Part shown: one piece after another, positions 5,251 to 6,054 of the stretch
Layout of the letters: each line of letters begins with the position of its first letter
Numbering within the stretch: position 1 is the stretch's first letter
From: Bacteroidales bacterium
GTDB taxonomy: Bacteria; Bacteroidota; Bacteroidia; Bacteroidales; UBA932
Direction of reading: 5' to 3'
Length of the DNA: 6,054 bases
NCBI GenBank assembly: GCA_016281435.1
Contig: JAEEIQ010000105.1
Coordinates: 1 to 6,054 of the forward strand
The notes under the pieces: model-generated
What the model was told of the DNA's origin: nothing
Seen by the model: the letters and a program-made list of their open reading frames with translations, nothing else
The model's database searches: none
Program-made: the position numbers and the translations under genes

Positions 5251-5271
5251 AAAAATTTTTGGAAACTTTCC

Positions 5272-5340
5272 GGAGGTGGAGCCCTGGTTCAGAGGCCGTA
5301 AACCTTGGGTAAAAGGCCTCTGAACCAGGGCTCCACCTCC
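5272..5340. repeat. Perfect 26-bp inverted repeat with 17-nt loop
   Basis: Arms 5272-5297 and 5315-5340 are exact reverse complements over 26 bp; the loop is 5298-5314. The stem is GC-rich (GGAGGTGGAGCC at the base, CAGAGGCC at the tip). Read leftwards it is followed by a small GGAAAGTTTCC palindrome (5271-5261) and an A5T8 tract, so it could end transcription of the gene stopping at 5392. It is longer and more perfect than a normal terminator, and could also be a dispersed palindromic repeat or a miniature-element remnant. The 51 nt between it and the stop codon hold only the short palindrome AGGGCCCT (5378-5385). Confidence 0.9.
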
Positions 5341-5391
5341 TTATCTTTTCTAAACCTTTATATACGGCCACCGACCCAGGGCCCTTTGCTT

Positions 5392-6054
5392 CTATTTTGG
5401 CATTGCCAGCTTATAGACGATAGGCTTGGGCTGGCCGCGCTTGATGCTGTTGTTGGTGTTGACGTAGATCCAGCCGTCGCGGATGACGAGATCCTCCATC
5501 TCGAGGGGGATTTCCTCGTCGAGGTTGTATTTCGCGAGTATGGTCCCGGTGTCGGTGTCATAGACGCGTATGCGGGACGGACGGTCAATGGGGTCGATGA
5601 CGCCGACGCCGTAGCAATAGAAAATCTTGCCGTCCAGCATGCATCCCGACTGGGTGAACCAGACGTCGTAGGGGAAGAGCACCTGCGCCTGCAGGTCGTC
5701 GACCGTTAGGATGACCTCAGGCCCTTCCGACAGCTTCGGGATGCGGAACTTATAGGCTATGTAGATGTTGTCCTCGGCGCGCAGGGTCACCTTTGGAGTG
5801 GTCCGCTGACGGGCCGAAAAAACCCACAGGTTCTTCCTTTCGCGGTCGATGAGCCAGCTGGGGGCGCCGAAGATGGGCTCGTATCCCTTTTCGGCAAAGC
5901 CGCTGATATCCAGCTTGATAGTCTGCACCAGCTCGGAGCTGAACTTTTTCCCGCAGCGCTTGATGCTCTCCACGAAGCAGGTCCACTCGATGTCGCTCCC
6001 CACCTTGCCGTTGGAAATGTAGAGCAGCGGGAACGATGCCCCGCGCTTCTTCTC
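5392..6054 (-). CDS. Unrecognised protein, C-terminal part (start beyond window)
   Basis: The frame is open from the right edge to a TAG at 5394-5392, giving the last 220 residues of a longer protein. A GTG at 6003 is in frame, but the frame continues upstream with protein-like sequence (GASFPLLYISNGKV), so the true start lies outside. I do not recognise the family. The sequence is rich in beta-strand patterns: GAPSWLIDRERKNLWVF, NIYIAYKFRIPKL, DGKIFYCYGVGVI, SRIRVYDTDTGTILAKY and DGWIYVNTNN, with repeated short strands, D-G turns and a phrase like 'RVYDTDTGTILAKY' that is common in beta-propeller blades. A propeller or YncE-like sensor or surface protein is a reasonable guess, no more. Cys residues occur, so periplasmic location is neither shown nor excluded. 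It reads toward the inverted repeat and the tRNA-Glu promoter. Confidence 0.8.
   Translation of the reverse strand, partial: EKKRGASFPLLYISNGKVGSDIEWTCFVESIKRCGKKFSSELVQTIKLDISGFAEKGYEPIFGAPSWLIDRERKNLWVFSARQRTTPKVTLRAEDNIYIAYKFRIPKLSEGPEVILTVDDLQAQVLFPYDVWFTQSGCMLDGKIFYCYGVGVIDPIDRPSRIRVYDTDTGTILAKYNLDEEIPLEMEDLVIRDGWIYVNTNNSIKRGQPKPIVYKLAMPK

Noticed and set aside
5378..5385. AGGGCCCT palindrome as terminator of the rightmost gene
   Set aside because: The eight-base palindrome has no loop and no following T run; the larger inverted repeat at 5272-5340 is the better candidate.
6001..6003. GTG at 6003 as the start of the rightmost gene
   Set aside because: The frame stays open to the window edge with protein-like sequence before the GTG, so the gene is truncated by the window rather than starting there.

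Overview
The window reads as chromosomal DNA from a GC-rich member of the Bacteroidota, most likely order Bacteroidales. The evidence is a ClpP and an S20 of clear Bacteroidota type, several copies of the Bacteroidota -7 promoter element TAnnTTTG (two with a -33 TTG/TTTG exactly 19 nt upstream), A-rich sequence instead of Shine-Dalgarno sites before starts, and secreted WG-repeat and YkuD proteins. I cannot name a genus. No mobile element, CRISPR array or phage gene is visible.

Layout, left to right. (1) 1-1767, minus strand: an envelope operon of a short L,D-transpeptidase (1767-1282) followed 9 nt later by a secreted WG-repeat protein (1272 to beyond the left edge). (2) 1768-1814: a 47-bp divergent promoter region with a -7 element almost touching the start codon on each strand. 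(3) 1815-2486, plus strand: clpP alone, with no clpX or tig beside it. (4) 2497-4612, minus strand: a two-gene operon, first a protein kinase-like domain fused to an AAA+ ATPase, then a small acidic protein resembling YbjN/CesT-fold proteins. Its stop lies 10 nt from the clpP stop, so the units converge. A well-formed promoter (4632-4661) drives it, and a perfect TGTGA-N6-TCACA palindrome overlaps the -7 element and predicted transcription start. (5) 4675-5250, minus strand: a stable-RNA and ribosomal unit, promoter, tRNA-Glu(TTC), rpsT, terminator, tRNA-Pro(CGG), terminator. (6) 5272-5340: a perfect 26-bp inverted repeat with a 17-nt loop. (7) 5392-6054, minus strand: the C-terminal 220 residues of an unrecognised protein running off the right edge.

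The most interesting part is 1815-4634. A kinase-AAA+ fusion with intact ATPase motifs and most kinase catalytic residues ends in the tripeptide Ile-Gly-Phe, the sequence ClpX uses to dock on ClpP, and its operon converges on a lone clpP. The sequence permits a model in which kinase-AAA+ is an unfoldase for this ClpP, with the YbjN-like protein as adaptor or chaperone and a CRP/FNR-type repressor at the promoter. This is inference: the ClpP may simply be the housekeeping enzyme, and IGF at an AAA+ C-terminus may be structural.
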